This document shows, piece after piece, positions 49,801 through 60,607 of a stretch of DNA of 64,000 nucleotides. The stretch lies in NCBI GenBank assembly GCA_001600415.1, contig BCJX01000022.1:241900-305899 (forward strand), read 5' to 3'. Source of the DNA: Pascua guehoae. Lineage: Eukaryota > Basidiomycota > Tremellomycetes > Trichosporonales > Trichosporonaceae. The translations under genes were made by a program, and so were the position numbers. The notes beneath the pieces were generated by a model that had not been told where the DNA came from, ran no database searches, and saw nothing but the letters and a program-made list of their open reading frames with translations. Numbering within the stretch: the stretch's first letter is position 1; the number at the start of each line of letters is the position of its first letter.

Positions 49801-51398
49801 CTTGACACGCGCTCCAGGGCGTTGATCGCGTCGGCAAAGGACGCGAGGACGCGTGGAATCTGTCCGAGGGGCGTCTGGATCGCTCCAAAGTACGTTACTG
49901 CCGTGAACAGGTTTGCAATGTCCATCTCTGGGTGCAGAGCCGAGTACATGATAAAGGCGAAGACGGAGCCAATGGTCGGCATGCAGAACATCATCGAGTC
50001 GCCGGCCGAGCGGAGGAAGAGCATGTTGCGGAGACTGAGCATTTCTTTGCGGCGTAGGCCGTTCAACCGCGAGAGAAATGGAATCTCGTACGTGAACATT
50101 TTGATGGTTGACATGGATGACAAGAGCTCCTGGAGCAGCTTTGACCTGCTCTCGGTAAACATCATCGACTTGCGGCGCAGGGCCAAGCCCATCTTGGTCA
50201 ACCACGCCTGGAATGGGGCCAGGAGAAGAATGACGATAAAGCCAATGATGCCCGAGACACCAATCTGGAGACACAACAGGATGAGCGCGACAATGAGCGA
50301 TATAGGCGCCGCCCAGGCAAAGTGGAACTGCATGGCCAGCATGTCGATGCGCGAAATGTCTGCCGACAAGTGGGCCATGAGCTTTCCGGTCGTGTTCTTG
50401 GCACGCGACGCGACCGAGTGGTTGAAGGCGGTCGAGTAGATGCCCTGGCTCATGGCCGCGCGGGCGAGTGCACCTTCGTGTTGGGTACGGAAGAAGAACT
50501 GAGCCGACCCGGCCGACTGCACGAGGTACATGCAGAAGAGGCCAAACGCCATGCCGATGCCACGGCCCATGCTGGGTTGCTCGACGCCAGGGGCGCCGTG
50601 TCGGTAGCCGTACTCTGCGCCATTAGCTTACATCAGCCCAGGTCCACATACCTTGCTGGCTGAAGCGGATAATCTCTTTGGTAAGTAACGGCGAGGTGAT
50701 GATAATGGCGTCGCTGATGAGTTTGTATGGGGCCGCGTACCACAGGGCCGGGAACGTGTCGAGGAGCGCGCGCGCGATGGCGGTTCCGCCGCCCCGCTTT
50801 CCAGACTTCTGTCTCCACTCGGCCTCGAGCGTGGCCACGCGGGCAGCATACGTATCGTCTGTGCCGTACGTTTTAAACTCGGAGCCAAGCTTGCGACGAT
50901 ACGCAGCCGTGGCGGCCCATCGTGTCCGTCTGTACAAGCTCGGCTTGGCAGTCGCGAGCCGCGCATTGTACTCTTGCTTGGCTGCTTGTCTCTTAGCCAC
51001 ATTACCGAGAAATCGCTCAGAGACTACGGCCGCTTGGCGGCTATGGTCCATCTTCCACAGATCGGCAGACTGTAGTGGTCGCTTAAAGCCGACGTTCATG
51101 ATGGGGTCGACCCACTGTGGCCGTCAGCAACATTCTGCAACTTTGAAAGCTCACTAGTAGTATGAGCTTCGAGAACCACCCCGCCGTGGCGAGTGGGATC
51201 TCGGCGGCGTCATCGATTGACGCCGGGACGGGAGGTGGTGATGAGGCGCGGAACAGGTGCCACCTGTATGTGAGATCATGACTTGAAGGTCCGAGACCGC
51301 GAGACTCACCTTGGCTTGTCACCGACCTCTGCTGCGTTGGCGTTCACAACCTCTTGCTTCACATCCTCGGCATCGTCAATATCTTTAGCTTTGGTCAT
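46811..51398 (-). CDS. ABCC-type (Yor1-like) full ABC transporter, copy 2
   Basis: Eight exons (51310-51398, 51155-51263, 50652-51114, 48798-50614, 48600-48745, 48255-48564, 48131-48210, 46811-48089) give 1430 residues, all junctions in frame. The order is N-terminal tail, TMD1 (with MGRGIGMAFGLF), NBD1 ([26 protein letters not shown]), a Lys-rich loop before NBD1, an acidic linker (ELDEEEFTEEADEEEA), TMD2 and NBD2 (GRTGAGKTS, LSIGQRSLV, VLDEATAAVD, IAHRLRT). NBD1 has Asp instead of the catalytic Glu, as usual for ABCC, so NBD2 is the active site. It should export organic anions or drugs at the plasma membrane, by family. Paralogue of the gene at 4485-9820. All seven introns have counterparts there. 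Confidence 0.92.
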
Positions 51399-52885
51399 GG
51401 AATGTAGGGAGAGTGTGTGTGTGTGTGTATAGGTGGATGTGAATGCGGGTGTGCGCGTTTGGTGGGTTGCAGAAGCAAGCATCTGGCCTCGTCTCGATAT
51501 AGCAAACCCTTCTGCGGCCTCAACAGTCACACATGTACAAGCAATCGTTTGTTGCACATGCGTAAGCGTTTGTCGGTACCGTGCATCTCAATTGCTGGGG
51601 AGATCGAGTGGGCGATACAGACAGACAGCTATTTGCGAACTGGTCATAAACTTGGCGGGGCCTCGGCGAGGCAGGCACCATGTGGTGCCGTCGGCGGTCC
51701 CCGGTGGGTCCCCATGGATCCACCGTGATGTCGAGTTGATCCGAGCCTGGTGGGTGCGTGCGGAACACCATGACGGAGCGGGCGGCGGCCGGCGGCCATG
51801 CGGCCCTCACTGCAGTATATAAAGGCTGACGCGAGCCAGGCGGGAAACCCGGCGCATTGGCGTCTTCTGACGAGTCGGCGTGCCTGGACACCTCGTGGTG
51901 CCACCGACACAAGCGCTGCTAGCCCCAATCTGATGGATCGATGGCGCTGTTTATGCATATGCGGGACACGGCACGCTTGTGGGGTCGCCATGCATGCAAT
52001 GTACGTCACAGCCAATGGTCGGCTCCGAGTTGCATAGCGTATTCGAGTCGGGGGCAGGTCACAGACGTCACTGAGCGATCGCCAACGCGTTGTGTATATT
52101 ATGGCGAAGAGACGCCATCGATACCTGCAACTAACAGCCGGCGGTGCACGGTCGCGGCGTCCGTAGACACAGTGGTGGGCCTGGACAATTAGGCATGGCC
52201 GCGTGGGATGGGCTCGTGCATACCGGTGCACCGGTGCGCCACTCGCCCAGTGCTCCGGTAGAATCGCATGTGTGCAGCATGGGCAAGGAGCGTCTTCAGC
52301 CACTCTCACTTTGGCGCGGTCGACAATCGAAATCAGGTCTGCGTTTGCCGACTAAGTAGGCAAACCTGAGGCCAGGCTAGAGTTGTCCTCAACGACGACA
52401 GAAAGACGAAGACGTGTACAAGAGTAACCCCAGCCAACAGAGTGACCCGCTTCGTCTCAAAGGTGCCAAAGAGCCCGTGTTGCCTGCCACGTGCATCCAG
52501 TGAATCATTTCTGGGAAGGTAGCATAAACGTCCCCGTCATTGGACGGTGTTCAACATCTAGTGGTGGCACGAGCGTTGCCATATGCCATCGGACCTTGTG
52601 GTCGCAGAGCATCGGCGCAATGTGGTCTCGGAGTATCGGTGCAATACGCCTGTAGAGGACCGGCACAAACGTATCCGCCGTCGTCGAACACGCGTGACCC
52701 TGTGTGCCGTCGGCGCTTTGGCCGCCACCCTTGACGGCGATGAGGTCTAGAGATACGAAGCGGGCATGGCATCTATTCCCGGAGGCGTGCGCGGGTACAC
52801 CTGAGGGGCTATCAGCTGGGAGAGCATACACCAGCGACGGCCATAAGCCAGTCCCCAGCACCAAACCCACCGTTGTCCTCAACCC
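51399..52885. other. Intergenic region upstream of ABC transporter copy 2
   Basis: It contains a TATATAAAGG motif at 51815-51824 and a short GT repeat at 51413-51429. No separate gene is recognised. Confidence 0.45.
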
Positions 52886-54700
52886 CTACTCAATGCCCAC
52901 GGCCACCCCAGCCCCGCCGAGCCAACGCGGCAGCCCCTTGCCGCCCGTCCTCCGCCCTTGGACCGCCGCATCGACACACTCGGCCATGCCGGCAAAGTGC
53001 ATCCCCCTCTCGCTCGCGCCATAGTGGGCGTATTTGGCCGAGTTGGTCATGACATTCCTGTCTGGCGGGGGCAAGAACGGCTCGCGGACCATGCACCAGC
53101 ACGTGTCTTCGAGGATGGTGGCGCCAAACTCGCACAGAGCAGCGACATGGCCGGCCGCTTCGGCGTCGGCGCGCACCGCCCGGCCGCACGTGAGCACGAC
53201 GCGTGTACTCTCTGCCCTGCGACGGCCAGCGACAAGTGTGGCGAGCGACGCAAACTCGCCAAGGGAGAGGTGTGGGTTGCCGAAGGCCACGAGGGCGACC
53301 GTGTCGTCCTGCGCGCTGTTGAGTTGCGTCCACGCCGCGGCGAGGTCGCGCCGGGTGATCGTTTCCTGGCGCAGAGATGACCACTGGGACGCGGCGTCGG
53401 CTGCGTCAGCCTCGGGCGTGATGCCCGCAATGTGGAACATGGGTGCGGAGCCCGTCGTGCCAAACGCCGCACCAAACGCCTTGAGGTCTTCGATACGCGG
53501 CGTACGCCCCTCGAGACCTAGGACGACCGGAATGTCCTTGCCGGCTATGGTGCCGACGGCGTACCCGATTAACGGCCACAGGGCGTCGTCGTCGACTCTA
53601 TCCAGTGCCGCGTCCACGCGCACCGCAATGACAGGCGCTCGCAACTCATCGCGATGCATGCCCGCCAGGGGTGCTCGGCCCGTGAGCGCAATGCACACAT
53701 CGAGCATGTCGGGGTTCTTCTGCGTCCGCGCCCCGAGGACAGAATTGGCAAAGAGCACAGCGTTCGACTCGGCCCATCCAATGTCGTCTCCCCGCCGCGG
53801 CCCAGAGGAGAGGAGGTATGGCGCGCACGTGAGCGACTGCGCGTCCGCCCCGAGTGCGAGGTATGCATCCGCGAGTGCCTGGGCAGGTGCGCCGAGCTTT
53901 GAATCGACGCCTAATGCGCGCCACCGCCCCAGGTCGACGGATACCGCGTTGAGCGTCGTGGGGACGGCAAAGTGGCCGCCAAGGGACGCAAAGTGCTGGG
54001 CGAAACGGAGCGTGGCTGGGCCAACGTAGATGCACGCGTCAATGTGCGCTGATGATACCGACAGCAGGCGGGAAGCACCATACAGCTTGGCGGCGGCGAC
54101 GACTAGGCGGAGGGCTTGCTGTGCGGCTGGACCCTTGGCGCCCGCGAGCATCTCCACGTCGGTGTCGCTGAGCTCTAGTTCGACGTCGTCAATCGCGGCC
54201 AGGGGCACACTACGCGTCCCGCCAACGCCGAGTCCATCAGTGTCGATGCACACCTCCTCGCCCGCATGCCGAGCGAGGTTGGCAAACTGGGCGCGCCCCA
54301 CTGCCACAACGGGGACCGACGTCCCGAACACGACCTCGCCCACGAGCGCGCCCAGGGCAATAATCGCGTCTGGCTCGCTAAAGACGATCGCCGCCGGGCC
54401 GTTCCCGCCAAACAACAGCTCGAGCACGCCCAGCGACCCCGAGCATGATCCGCGCCCGTACGGCAGCGCGAGCACCTTGCCCCCGAGCGACTGGTTGTGC
54501 AGCGGGTGATGCACGTCAATCACCACGCCCGTCACGGGGTCGACGCCGCCCCAGAATGACAGCGGCGTGTCCGTGTAGAGCAACGGCCCCGTCGCCGAGC
54601 CCGGCACAAGGAAGTGCGGCTGGGATCGCGGCCCCGCGCGTGGTGTGGGCGTGTGGGTGGGTGTGGGTGTGCCTCGCGTCGCATCGGCTTCGCTGCACAT
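52886..54700 (-). CDS. Aconitase X family dehydratase (fused small and large parts)
   Basis: An intronless frame of 604 residues from the ATG at 54700; an upstream in-frame ATG at 54862 adds 54 unconserved residues. The N-terminal ~170 residues form the swivel (small-subunit) domain, with LVPGSATGPLLYTDTPLSFW and LALPYGRGSCSGS. The rest is the large domain with GWAESNAVLFANSVLGART, TGRAPLAGMH, GTTGSAPMFHIAGITPEA, EDTCWCMV and TNSAKYAHY. AcnX enzymes dehydrate small hydroxy acids; characterised members act on cis-3-hydroxy-L-proline or, in archaea, phosphomevalonate. Which applies is not decided by sequence here. The absence of introns contrasts with its intron-rich neighbours. Confidence 0.85.
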   Translation of the reverse strand: MCSEADATRGTPTPTHTPTPRAGPRSQPHFLVPGSATGPLLYTDTPLSFWGGVDPVTGVVIDVHHPLHNQSLGGKVLALPYGRGSCSGSLGVLELLFGGNGPAAIVFSEPDAIIALGALVGEVVFGTSVPVVAVGRAQFANLARHAGEEVCIDTDGLGVGGTRSVPLAAIDDVELELSDTDVEMLAGAKGPAAQQALRLVVAAAKLYGASRLLSVSSAHIDACIYVGPATLRFAQHFASLGGHFAVPTTLNAVSVDLGRWRALGVDSKLGAPAQALADAYLALGADAQSLTCAPYLLSSGPRRGDDIGWAESNAVLFANSVLGARTQKNPDMLDVCIALTGRAPLAGMHRDELRAPVIAVRVDAALDRVDDDALWPLIGYAVGTIAGKDIPVVLGLEGRTPRIEDLKAFGAAFGTTGSAPMFHIAGITPEADAADAASQWSSLRQETITRRDLAAAWTQLNSAQDDTVALVAFGNPHLSLGEFASLATLVAGRRRAESTRVVLTCGRAVRADAEAAGHVAALCEFGATILEDTCWCMVREPFLPPPDRNVMTNSAKYAHYGASERGMHFAGMAECVDAAVQGRRTGGKGLPRWLGGAGVAVGIE

Positions 54701-55359
54701 GTGGGCTGGGGAGCACTTGCTGCCCGCTGAGCACTGAGAGCTCTGTTCTTGAGGGTCAGGAGATACTTCCAGTGTTAGGATACCACGAATAACCCACGGC
54801 AAGAGTTGGCACAAGGCATCGTGTCCGTCACTCCGCTTAGAGAGGGTGGGCAACGGCGGCAAGCGTTTGGGTGTTCAGTAGCGGAGCTGTTGGCGCGAAC
54901 TGTCGACCCAGACGTCGACAGCTGGTCCCAAGTTGGACCAAGTTGGCAGCTCGTCCGTCGCGTGGACGTATGATTTGGGGTATAAGATGTGTCAACAGAC
55001 GATTACAGTGACAGGCCGCCGATATATGTGCCGTGACAGGCATGGTATTTATGCTTGGTGAGTCAGTTGGCCCGCGGCCAAGCGGCCAGTTGTTGATGGT
55101 TGCGGAGTTGGCCGAGACCAGGCAACATTGCCCAATGGCATACCTCTAGATTGTGGACGCCAGGCACGCCTCTTCTTCTCGCCGTAGCCGCCACCCTCCC
55201 AGACGCCATGGTCCAATTTGAAGTTGGTGGTGCTTGGTTGACGGAGAAGTTGGGTAAAAGTGACATTGAGCGCGTCAGACTAAAATACACAGTAGAAATC
55301 GTTACAGTGAAGTCGGATTGATGCAAAGCATGCAGCCACCACTCTGGACGAGTGAGACC
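54701..55359. other. Upstream region of the aconitase X gene
   Basis: No gene is recognised; part may encode an N-terminal extension of aconitase X (up to 54862). Confidence 0.35.
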
Positions 55360-56745
55360 TCATCCACTAGCATTTTGCGGGAGAGCGGAACCGCAACAAT
55401 GTTGACTCTTTGTCTCGACTGGTGGACGAGGGGCCCTCGTGGAGGTCGGCCTTCGGAGAGGAACGACAGGCGGCCGATTCGTCGTCGAACACCCGACCCC
55501 GTTGCTAGTGGCTGCCTGGTAGTACCGCTTGATGGACTCGGTCTGTCGGGCAATCCCACTACCAATCCTCTCCTGCTGGGCGTGGACGATGCTGATTCCA
55601 TGGCGCAGCTCAGCCACTTTACGGTGCAAGTCGCGAATGGTCTTGTACTTGGCCTCGAGGGCAGTCGTGAGTTCGATCCGGTGCTGCGCGCGCTGAAAGG
55701 CCAGGTCACTCTCGTGCTGGATTTGTCTAGCCGCTTGCTCTTGCCTAAGTGCGGAGATCTGCGCTAGGGCATCCTCGACCTCGTCCTTGAGAACGTCCTC
55801 ACGAGCTGTGGCTGCCCGCAGGTCCTGCTTGCACTTCCCCTCACGTGAGGCCATAACCTCCAAGTCGTGCTCGAGTTCCAGCTCGCGGGCCCTGGACCTC
55901 TCGAGGTCCCGCTTGAGTACGACCTCGCGCGACACGGACGCTTGGAGGTCGCCGTCTAGCGTGTGGTCGTGGGTCTCGGCGTCTTTGAGTTTCAGTTCGA
56001 GAGCCGACACGAGCTCTGCGCTGGCAGACAACGAGTGACGCAGTTCGGAATTCACGTCGCGGAGACTGTTGAGCTCGGCGTGGTGCTTTGTCGACTCATC
56101 GAACATTGTCCGGAGGAGCGCGTCACGCTGAATGCGAACTGCGCAAAGGTCGGCGGCGTGCTTGGTCGACTTGTCACGAATCTGTTGAACGAGTCGGTCT
56201 CGCTCGTTCTCAAGGGCGTGCTCGCGCTCAGCGGATGCGCCGAGGTCCAAAAGCTGCTGCGTGTTGGACTTCGACAGCGTGCCGGTCTTGGCATTCGATA
56301 CGGCGCGCTCCGCGTCCAACTCGTCGTGCAACGAATGCCCCTCGGACTGATGCGTTTTGATATCCTGGCGCAGAGAGTCCGCCTCGGATTGAAGCTCCTC
56401 ACGTTCGCGCTTTTGCGCGAGAGCTACCTTCTGAGAGATATCCTCGGCCGTCTTGGTCTCCAGAAGTGCGCATAGGGCAACGACGAGCTCGGAAGCGCGG
56501 CGATAGCGGGTTTCGCGGTCCGATTTGGAGTCTAGATGGACGAGAAGGCGAAGGCATGAGGTGAGTTCGGATTTGAGAGTCTTAATCTCATCCCGGTCCG
56601 GGGATGGAGGCGCTGATATCTGGTCCTCAGCGAGAGAGGAAGCGTCGCGGCCGCTAGGGGGCGTCGGTGGGGGCGTCAAGATTGGCAGCATGGGTGAGGG
56701 AGAGAGGGAGGCAGGTAGGTCGCAAAGAGAGTCGCGGTTGGACAT
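55360..56745 (-). CDS. Long coiled-coil protein, unknown function
   Basis: An intronless frame of 461 residues; start 56745 has the context CACAATG. After a Ser/Pro-rich N-terminus (~55 residues), about residues 60-400 form nearly continuous heptad-type coiled coil rich in Leu, Glu, Arg and Ala, with repeats of REVVLKRDLERSR, REGKCKQDLRAAT, REDVLKDEVEDAL spacing. The C-terminus is Pro/Arg-rich. Such proteins often act in cytoskeletal, spindle-pole or membrane-tethering complexes, but the sequence does not say which. Confidence 0.75.
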   Translation of the reverse strand: MSNRDSLCDLPASLSPSPMLPILTPPPTPPSGRDASSLAEDQISAPPSPDRDEIKTLKSELTSCLRLLVHLDSKSDRETRYRRASELVVALCALLETKTAEDISQKVALAQKREREELQSEADSLRQDIKTHQSEGHSLHDELDAERAVSNAKTGTLSKSNTQQLLDLGASAEREHALENERDRLVQQIRDKSTKHAADLCAVRIQRDALLRTMFDESTKHHAELNSLRDVNSELRHSLSASAELVSALELKLKDAETHDHTLDGDLQASVSREVVLKRDLERSRARELELEHDLEVMASREGKCKQDLRAATAREDVLKDEVEDALAQISALRQEQAARQIQHESDLAFQRAQHRIELTTALEAKYKTIRDLHRKVAELRHGISIVHAQQERIGSGIARQTESIKRYYQAATSNGVGCSTTNRPPVVPLRRPTSTRAPRPPVETKSQHCCGSALPQNASG

Positions 56746-58329
56746 TGTGGTTCGGCGGTCGCCCCCTGGGTGTGATTGGGGCCAGACTGTCAGCCATAGG
56801 ACTTTGAGAGAACCTTCCAAAGGAGCTTGCCAGGCATGAGGTGAATGAGCGAGCCGCTGCGTAAGACAAGACTCTCAATGAACCCGAAGGGACATTGTTC
56901 AGCCTCTAGCCTTACATCACCCTGCACCCATTTGACTTACCTCTGGAAAGTTTAAGGTCCACACGGTCGAGCCGCGACCAAGTACCGACCGACTGAACTC
57001 AAGGCTGGCTCAACGTGCGGCAAGACAGCGGCAATCTGGAGGCGACACAACTGGATCAGCGTACTGCTTGCGCTTTGCACCCGGCTTACAAGGCGCAAGG
57101 CTTTGGGTGGGGAGATTGCGCTGAAGGTTCAAGTGTCAACAAGTGCTGAGCCAGTTGTCGACTGTCACCGGGTGGGAGATGGAGCAATCACAACAGCTGA
57201 GCAATACTCAATCGCCTTGATATACTGGGCAGCAGTGTCTGTTGGGGCATCGCCTCGTTCGTGTGTATGACTCACCTTGGGCAGAGCACAAGTGTTGTTG
57301 TTTCGGATGGCCCTTCCTTGGCTTCTCTACGGCACGTGCGGGCAATGATTCGTCACCCCAGTACGTACCAGTGTATCCCCACGCTCCCGACAAACAAAAG
57401 AAACAGTTTCTTACGCTGCTTCTTGTGTGTGGGAGGTGTCGTAGCTTCGGTACCCGTGCGTATTCACGCTGTCCACATGCTGACATGCTGTACCTCGCCT
57501 TGGGGATTGCTTCTGACAACCTATTGCTGTTGAAGGTTGTTTGCGTTTCAGGTGTCATGTTTGTGACGGCACGCGTTAACACAATGGAGGGAGGGGGGGA
57601 GGGCGGGGGGGCACAAGTGTGACGTCTGGAGCGTCATCCAGCCAGCTTGTAGGCCGTATGGACGTAAGAGTTCGAGTCTCTTCATTTGTAAACAATTAGT
57701 ATTTTATTTTACTTTTTGTAAATTTAAAGTTTATAATTTTCAAAGATTATAAATATATAATATGTCAGCCCCTCGGTCCTTTGGTGTCGACAGACGGCTG
57801 CAATGAGTGCAGTGCTGGTCTTTGGACTGCTCAAGATGCTCACAATCTCATGATCGATGGGACGAAGACGCGCCGAGGTTGGAAGCAGGGCTGTGCATGT
57901 TGGGGAGAACAATGGACGGGGCATGGTGGATGGTCGATGCAAGAGACGAGCACTCCAAAGTGCACGGTGCCTGGCGGTCATGTCCGTACATCCGGACATC
58001 CGCCACGTGTCGAAATTATCACGTGACGTCACTCGTGCTCTGTGGTGATCTCGGTTATCATCATCGCTCGACATTATGGCGACAGATACGCTACCCGCGT
58101 ACCTCTGCTCATTGTCAACTGCTCATCCACTATCACTCTGATGCGAGATCACGCTACATACCATAGAGCCTTACTCAGCTCGGTCTCCTGCGGACTGGGG
58201 CCGGCTTGACCCGATAATGCTGAACAACATGGCGACATGCGTCTCCCATCCACGAGCCTACTTAACCTCGGCCGCAACCACCATTGCTGACTCCCCATCC
58301 AGCCCCACATCCCCCTCCCTGCAATCGTC
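56746..58329. other. Intergenic region with AT-rich insertion
   Basis: No protein gene is recognised. The AT-rich block at 57655-57765 is annotated separately. Confidence 0.4.
57610..57765 (+). other. AT-rich block with tRNA-like 3' end; possible mitochondrial insertion
   Basis: At 57609-57615 ACAAGTG can pair over 7 bp with CATTTGT at ~57684-57690, and the T-arm AAGAG-TTCGAGT-CTCTT just before it is perfect and carries a B-box. The anticodon arm is not canonical (no U33, weak stem), so this is not a sound nuclear tRNA. From ~57690 to 57765 roughly nine bases in ten are A or T, unlike any other part of the window, which is the composition of fungal mitochondrial DNA. A nuclear insertion of mitochondrial DNA is the best guess. 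Confidence 0.35.
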
Positions 58330-59538
58330 ATGCCGACCGAGTTCATCAGTATCACCTTTGCCAACGGGTCCAACGAGCTTGCGCCCATCCCAGGCGCTCC
58401 CGTCGACCCCGAGTTTCTCGTCCGCTACGCACGCGTTCTCGACGACTATGGCTTCAACTACACTCTGGTCCCATACGGATCGGGCGGCTTTGACCCGTTC
58501 ACACTCGCGGCCACAATCCTCGCGGTGACCAAGAAGATCAAGGTCATCATTGCTCTGCGCCCCAACACTATCTACCCGACCGTTGCGGCGCGTAAGCTCG
58601 CGACGCTGGACCAACTGGGCGGCGGCCGTGCGGTCGTGCACTTCATCGCTGGCGGAAGCGACGTCGAACAGGCGCGCGAGGGCGACTTCCTGCCCAAGGA
58701 CGAGCGGTACGGCCGCCTCGAAGAGTACATTAAGATTCTCAAGCGCGCCTGGGCGTCGTCTGAGCCGTTTGACTGGGACGGCAAGCACTATCAGTTCAAG
58801 GGTTTCAGCAACCAGGTGCTCCCGGCCGCGCGCAAGATCCCCGTGTCTGTTGGTGGTTCGTCGGACGAGGCGTACCGCATCGGCGGTGCCCTGGGCGACA
58901 TTTTCGGTCTCTGGGGCGAGCCTCTCAAAGAGACCAAGGAGCAGATTGACCGCATCTACGCGGCGGCCGACGCTGCTGGCCGCCCGGCCTCTGACCGTCC
59001 CCGTATCTGGGTAACGTTCCGGCCCATCATTGCCGAAACCGAAGAGCTCGCATGGGCCAAGGCACACCGCACACTCGACCTGCTCAACGCCAACGCCGGC
59101 ACTGTACGCAAGACGCGCGGGGGATCGACGGCCGAGCCGCAAAACGTCGGATCACAGCGTCTGCTGGATATTGCCAAACGCGGCGACGTCCAGGACCGCG
59201 CACTCTGGTACCCCACAGTTACTGCCACCAACGCTGCGGGGGCCTCTACCGCGCTCGTCGGCTCGCCGCAGACCATTATCGACTCGCTCATCGACTATGT
59301 CGACCTCGGTGCCGAGCTCATCTCGATCCGCGGCTACGACAACCTGAACGACGCCATCGACTACGGACGGTATATCCTCCCCGGCGTCCGCAAAGTCCTC
59401 GAGGAGCGCGAGGCAAAGGGCAGTCAAGTCACCAACAGTGCCACCAATGGTATCAACGGCCACAAGGCTACTGTTGAGCCGGACGCCCCGCAGCCCGCGG
59501 TCGGGGATGTCGCCCCCGCAGTTTCCGTCCAGGCGTAG
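58330..59538 (+). CDS. Luciferase-like (SsuD/LLM-type) flavin monooxygenase
   Basis: An intronless frame of 402 residues. The TIM-barrel pattern of bacterial luciferase-like/alkanesulfonate monooxygenases is clear: LVRYARVLDDYGFNYTLVPYG, VIIALRPNTIYPTVAARKLATLDQLGGGRAVVHFIAG, RYGRLEEYIKILKRAW, GFSNQVLPAARKIPVSVGGSS and a C-terminal ELISIRGYDNLNDAIDYGR. These enzymes use reduced FMN to cleave sulfonates or oxidise other small molecules. A ~50-residue Asn/Ala-rich tail is extra. Lack of introns and a bacterial-type family make past transfer from bacteria plausible; such genes are, however, widespread in fungi. Confidence 0.87.
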   Translation: MPTEFISITFANGSNELAPIPGAPVDPEFLVRYARVLDDYGFNYTLVPYGSGGFDPFTLAATILAVTKKIKVIIALRPNTIYPTVAARKLATLDQLGGGRAVVHFIAGGSDVEQAREGDFLPKDERYGRLEEYIKILKRAWASSEPFDWDGKHYQFKGFSNQVLPAARKIPVSVGGSSDEAYRIGGALGDIFGLWGEPLKETKEQIDRIYAAADAAGRPASDRPRIWVTFRPIIAETEELAWAKAHRTLDLLNANAGTVRKTRGGSTAEPQNVGSQRLLDIAKRGDVQDRALWYPTVTATNAAGASTALVGSPQTIIDSLIDYVDLGAELISIRGYDNLNDAIDYGRYILPGVRKVLEEREAKGSQVTNSATNGINGHKATVEPDAPQPAVGDVAPAVSVQA

Positions 59539-60016
59539 AATGGTTGTAAATATGGCCAGGAGATGAGATGGATTAGAGCGGTCGTGAACTTGCGACGTCA
59601 TAATGCCTCGCGCCCTCTTTACAGTGAACCAAGATACTCACCCCCCAAGTCGGGTCAGTGGCTTGTCAACTTGCGAGTGCTACAGCAGAGATGAGTTCGG
59701 CATACGATGTACTCTATATACCAGCCACGTAAGGCAAGTTCAGGCAACTAGCCTCATGTTACTGCAGTGGGGCAGGCACTTTTGGGCCCATGCGGAAGGG
59801 TGGGTGACGTCGCCTCTAGTGGACTGACGCCGATGGCACCGTTGAGAGTCGAACTCGGGGGTGGTAGTGCTAGTGGTGGTGCGGATGGTGCAGGTGGTGT
59901 GGTGGTGCTGGCGGTGGCTATGATGATGATGATGGTGGCGCTGAGGATGAATGTATGGCTTGTGGTCGCGATGGTGCCCTTCGTGGTGGCGACCGTTTAA
60001 CGGTGTGTCCGTGTCG
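59539..60016. other. Intergenic region with GGT/GTG-rich tract
   Basis: A trinucleotide-biased GGT/GTG tract with an ATG run lies at about 59860-59945. No separate gene is recognised. Confidence 0.4.
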
Positions 60017-60607
60017 CTACCTCCGCCGAGAAGACTTGCGGCGCTTGACGATAGGTGTGGCCGACTTTACCACCGCAGAGTGGCGACTGCTGCGACGCGG
60101 ACCCACAGGGTCCGTGGCTCGTTTGCGGACCACTTTGTCGGCCGTGCCCATAATACCCGGTGGAGCCTGCTGTGAGCCACCATTGGGCTCATCTACCCTC
60201 CAATACCCAACTCACATCCTTGCAAGCGCCCGAGTTGCACGTATTGCACGACACCTGGGCGCCACCCACGCGGCGCAGACATGGCGAGTTGCGCTCGCGA
60301 CATCGCTTACACGCCGCATCGTAGGGCATGGCGGTGAAACGGTGAGACTGGAGCATGATGATCTAATGTGAGCCTTAGTGCCGTGAGAATGAAGAGGGGA
60401 GGAGTCACTCACGACCCTGCGACGACGGCTGTCCTCGACATCGGTCTCGCAGCACCACTGCTTGGGAGGGTACGTTGATAAACGCTCCATGATCTGGGCC
60501 TTGTGACCCTCGGAGCCACCGACGACAGGGTGAAAGTCGGTTGGCAGAGACGAGGTCTTGCGGGTGACCGACCTGACAGGAGGGGGTAGGTGGCTGAGCC
60601 AGGACAT
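60017..60607 (-). CDS. Zn2Cys6-like cysteine-rich protein
   Basis: Exons 60413-60607, 60216-60362 and 60017-60166 give 163 residues, all in frame. Exon 1 ends ERLSTYPPKQ...DSRRRRV; exon 2 carries MPYDAACKRCRERNSPC and SCNTCNSGAC, giving C-x2-C-x6-C-x10-C-x2-C-x4-C. The first half (ACKRCRERNSPC) is very like a Zn2Cys6 binuclear cluster; the last spacing (4) is shorter than the usual 6-8. The C-terminus is strongly basic (KRRKSSRRR), like a nuclear signal. The paralogue at 23238-24024 shares the exon plan and the HDAAC/YDAAC block. DNA binding is inference. The start at 60607 follows a pyrimidine-rich leader; 60670 is an in-frame alternative. Confidence 0.7.

Noticed and set aside
59845..59880. 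GAGTCGAACTC suggesting a minus-strand tRNA
   Set aside because: Only three of five T-stem pairs form and the surrounding sequence lacks other arms.
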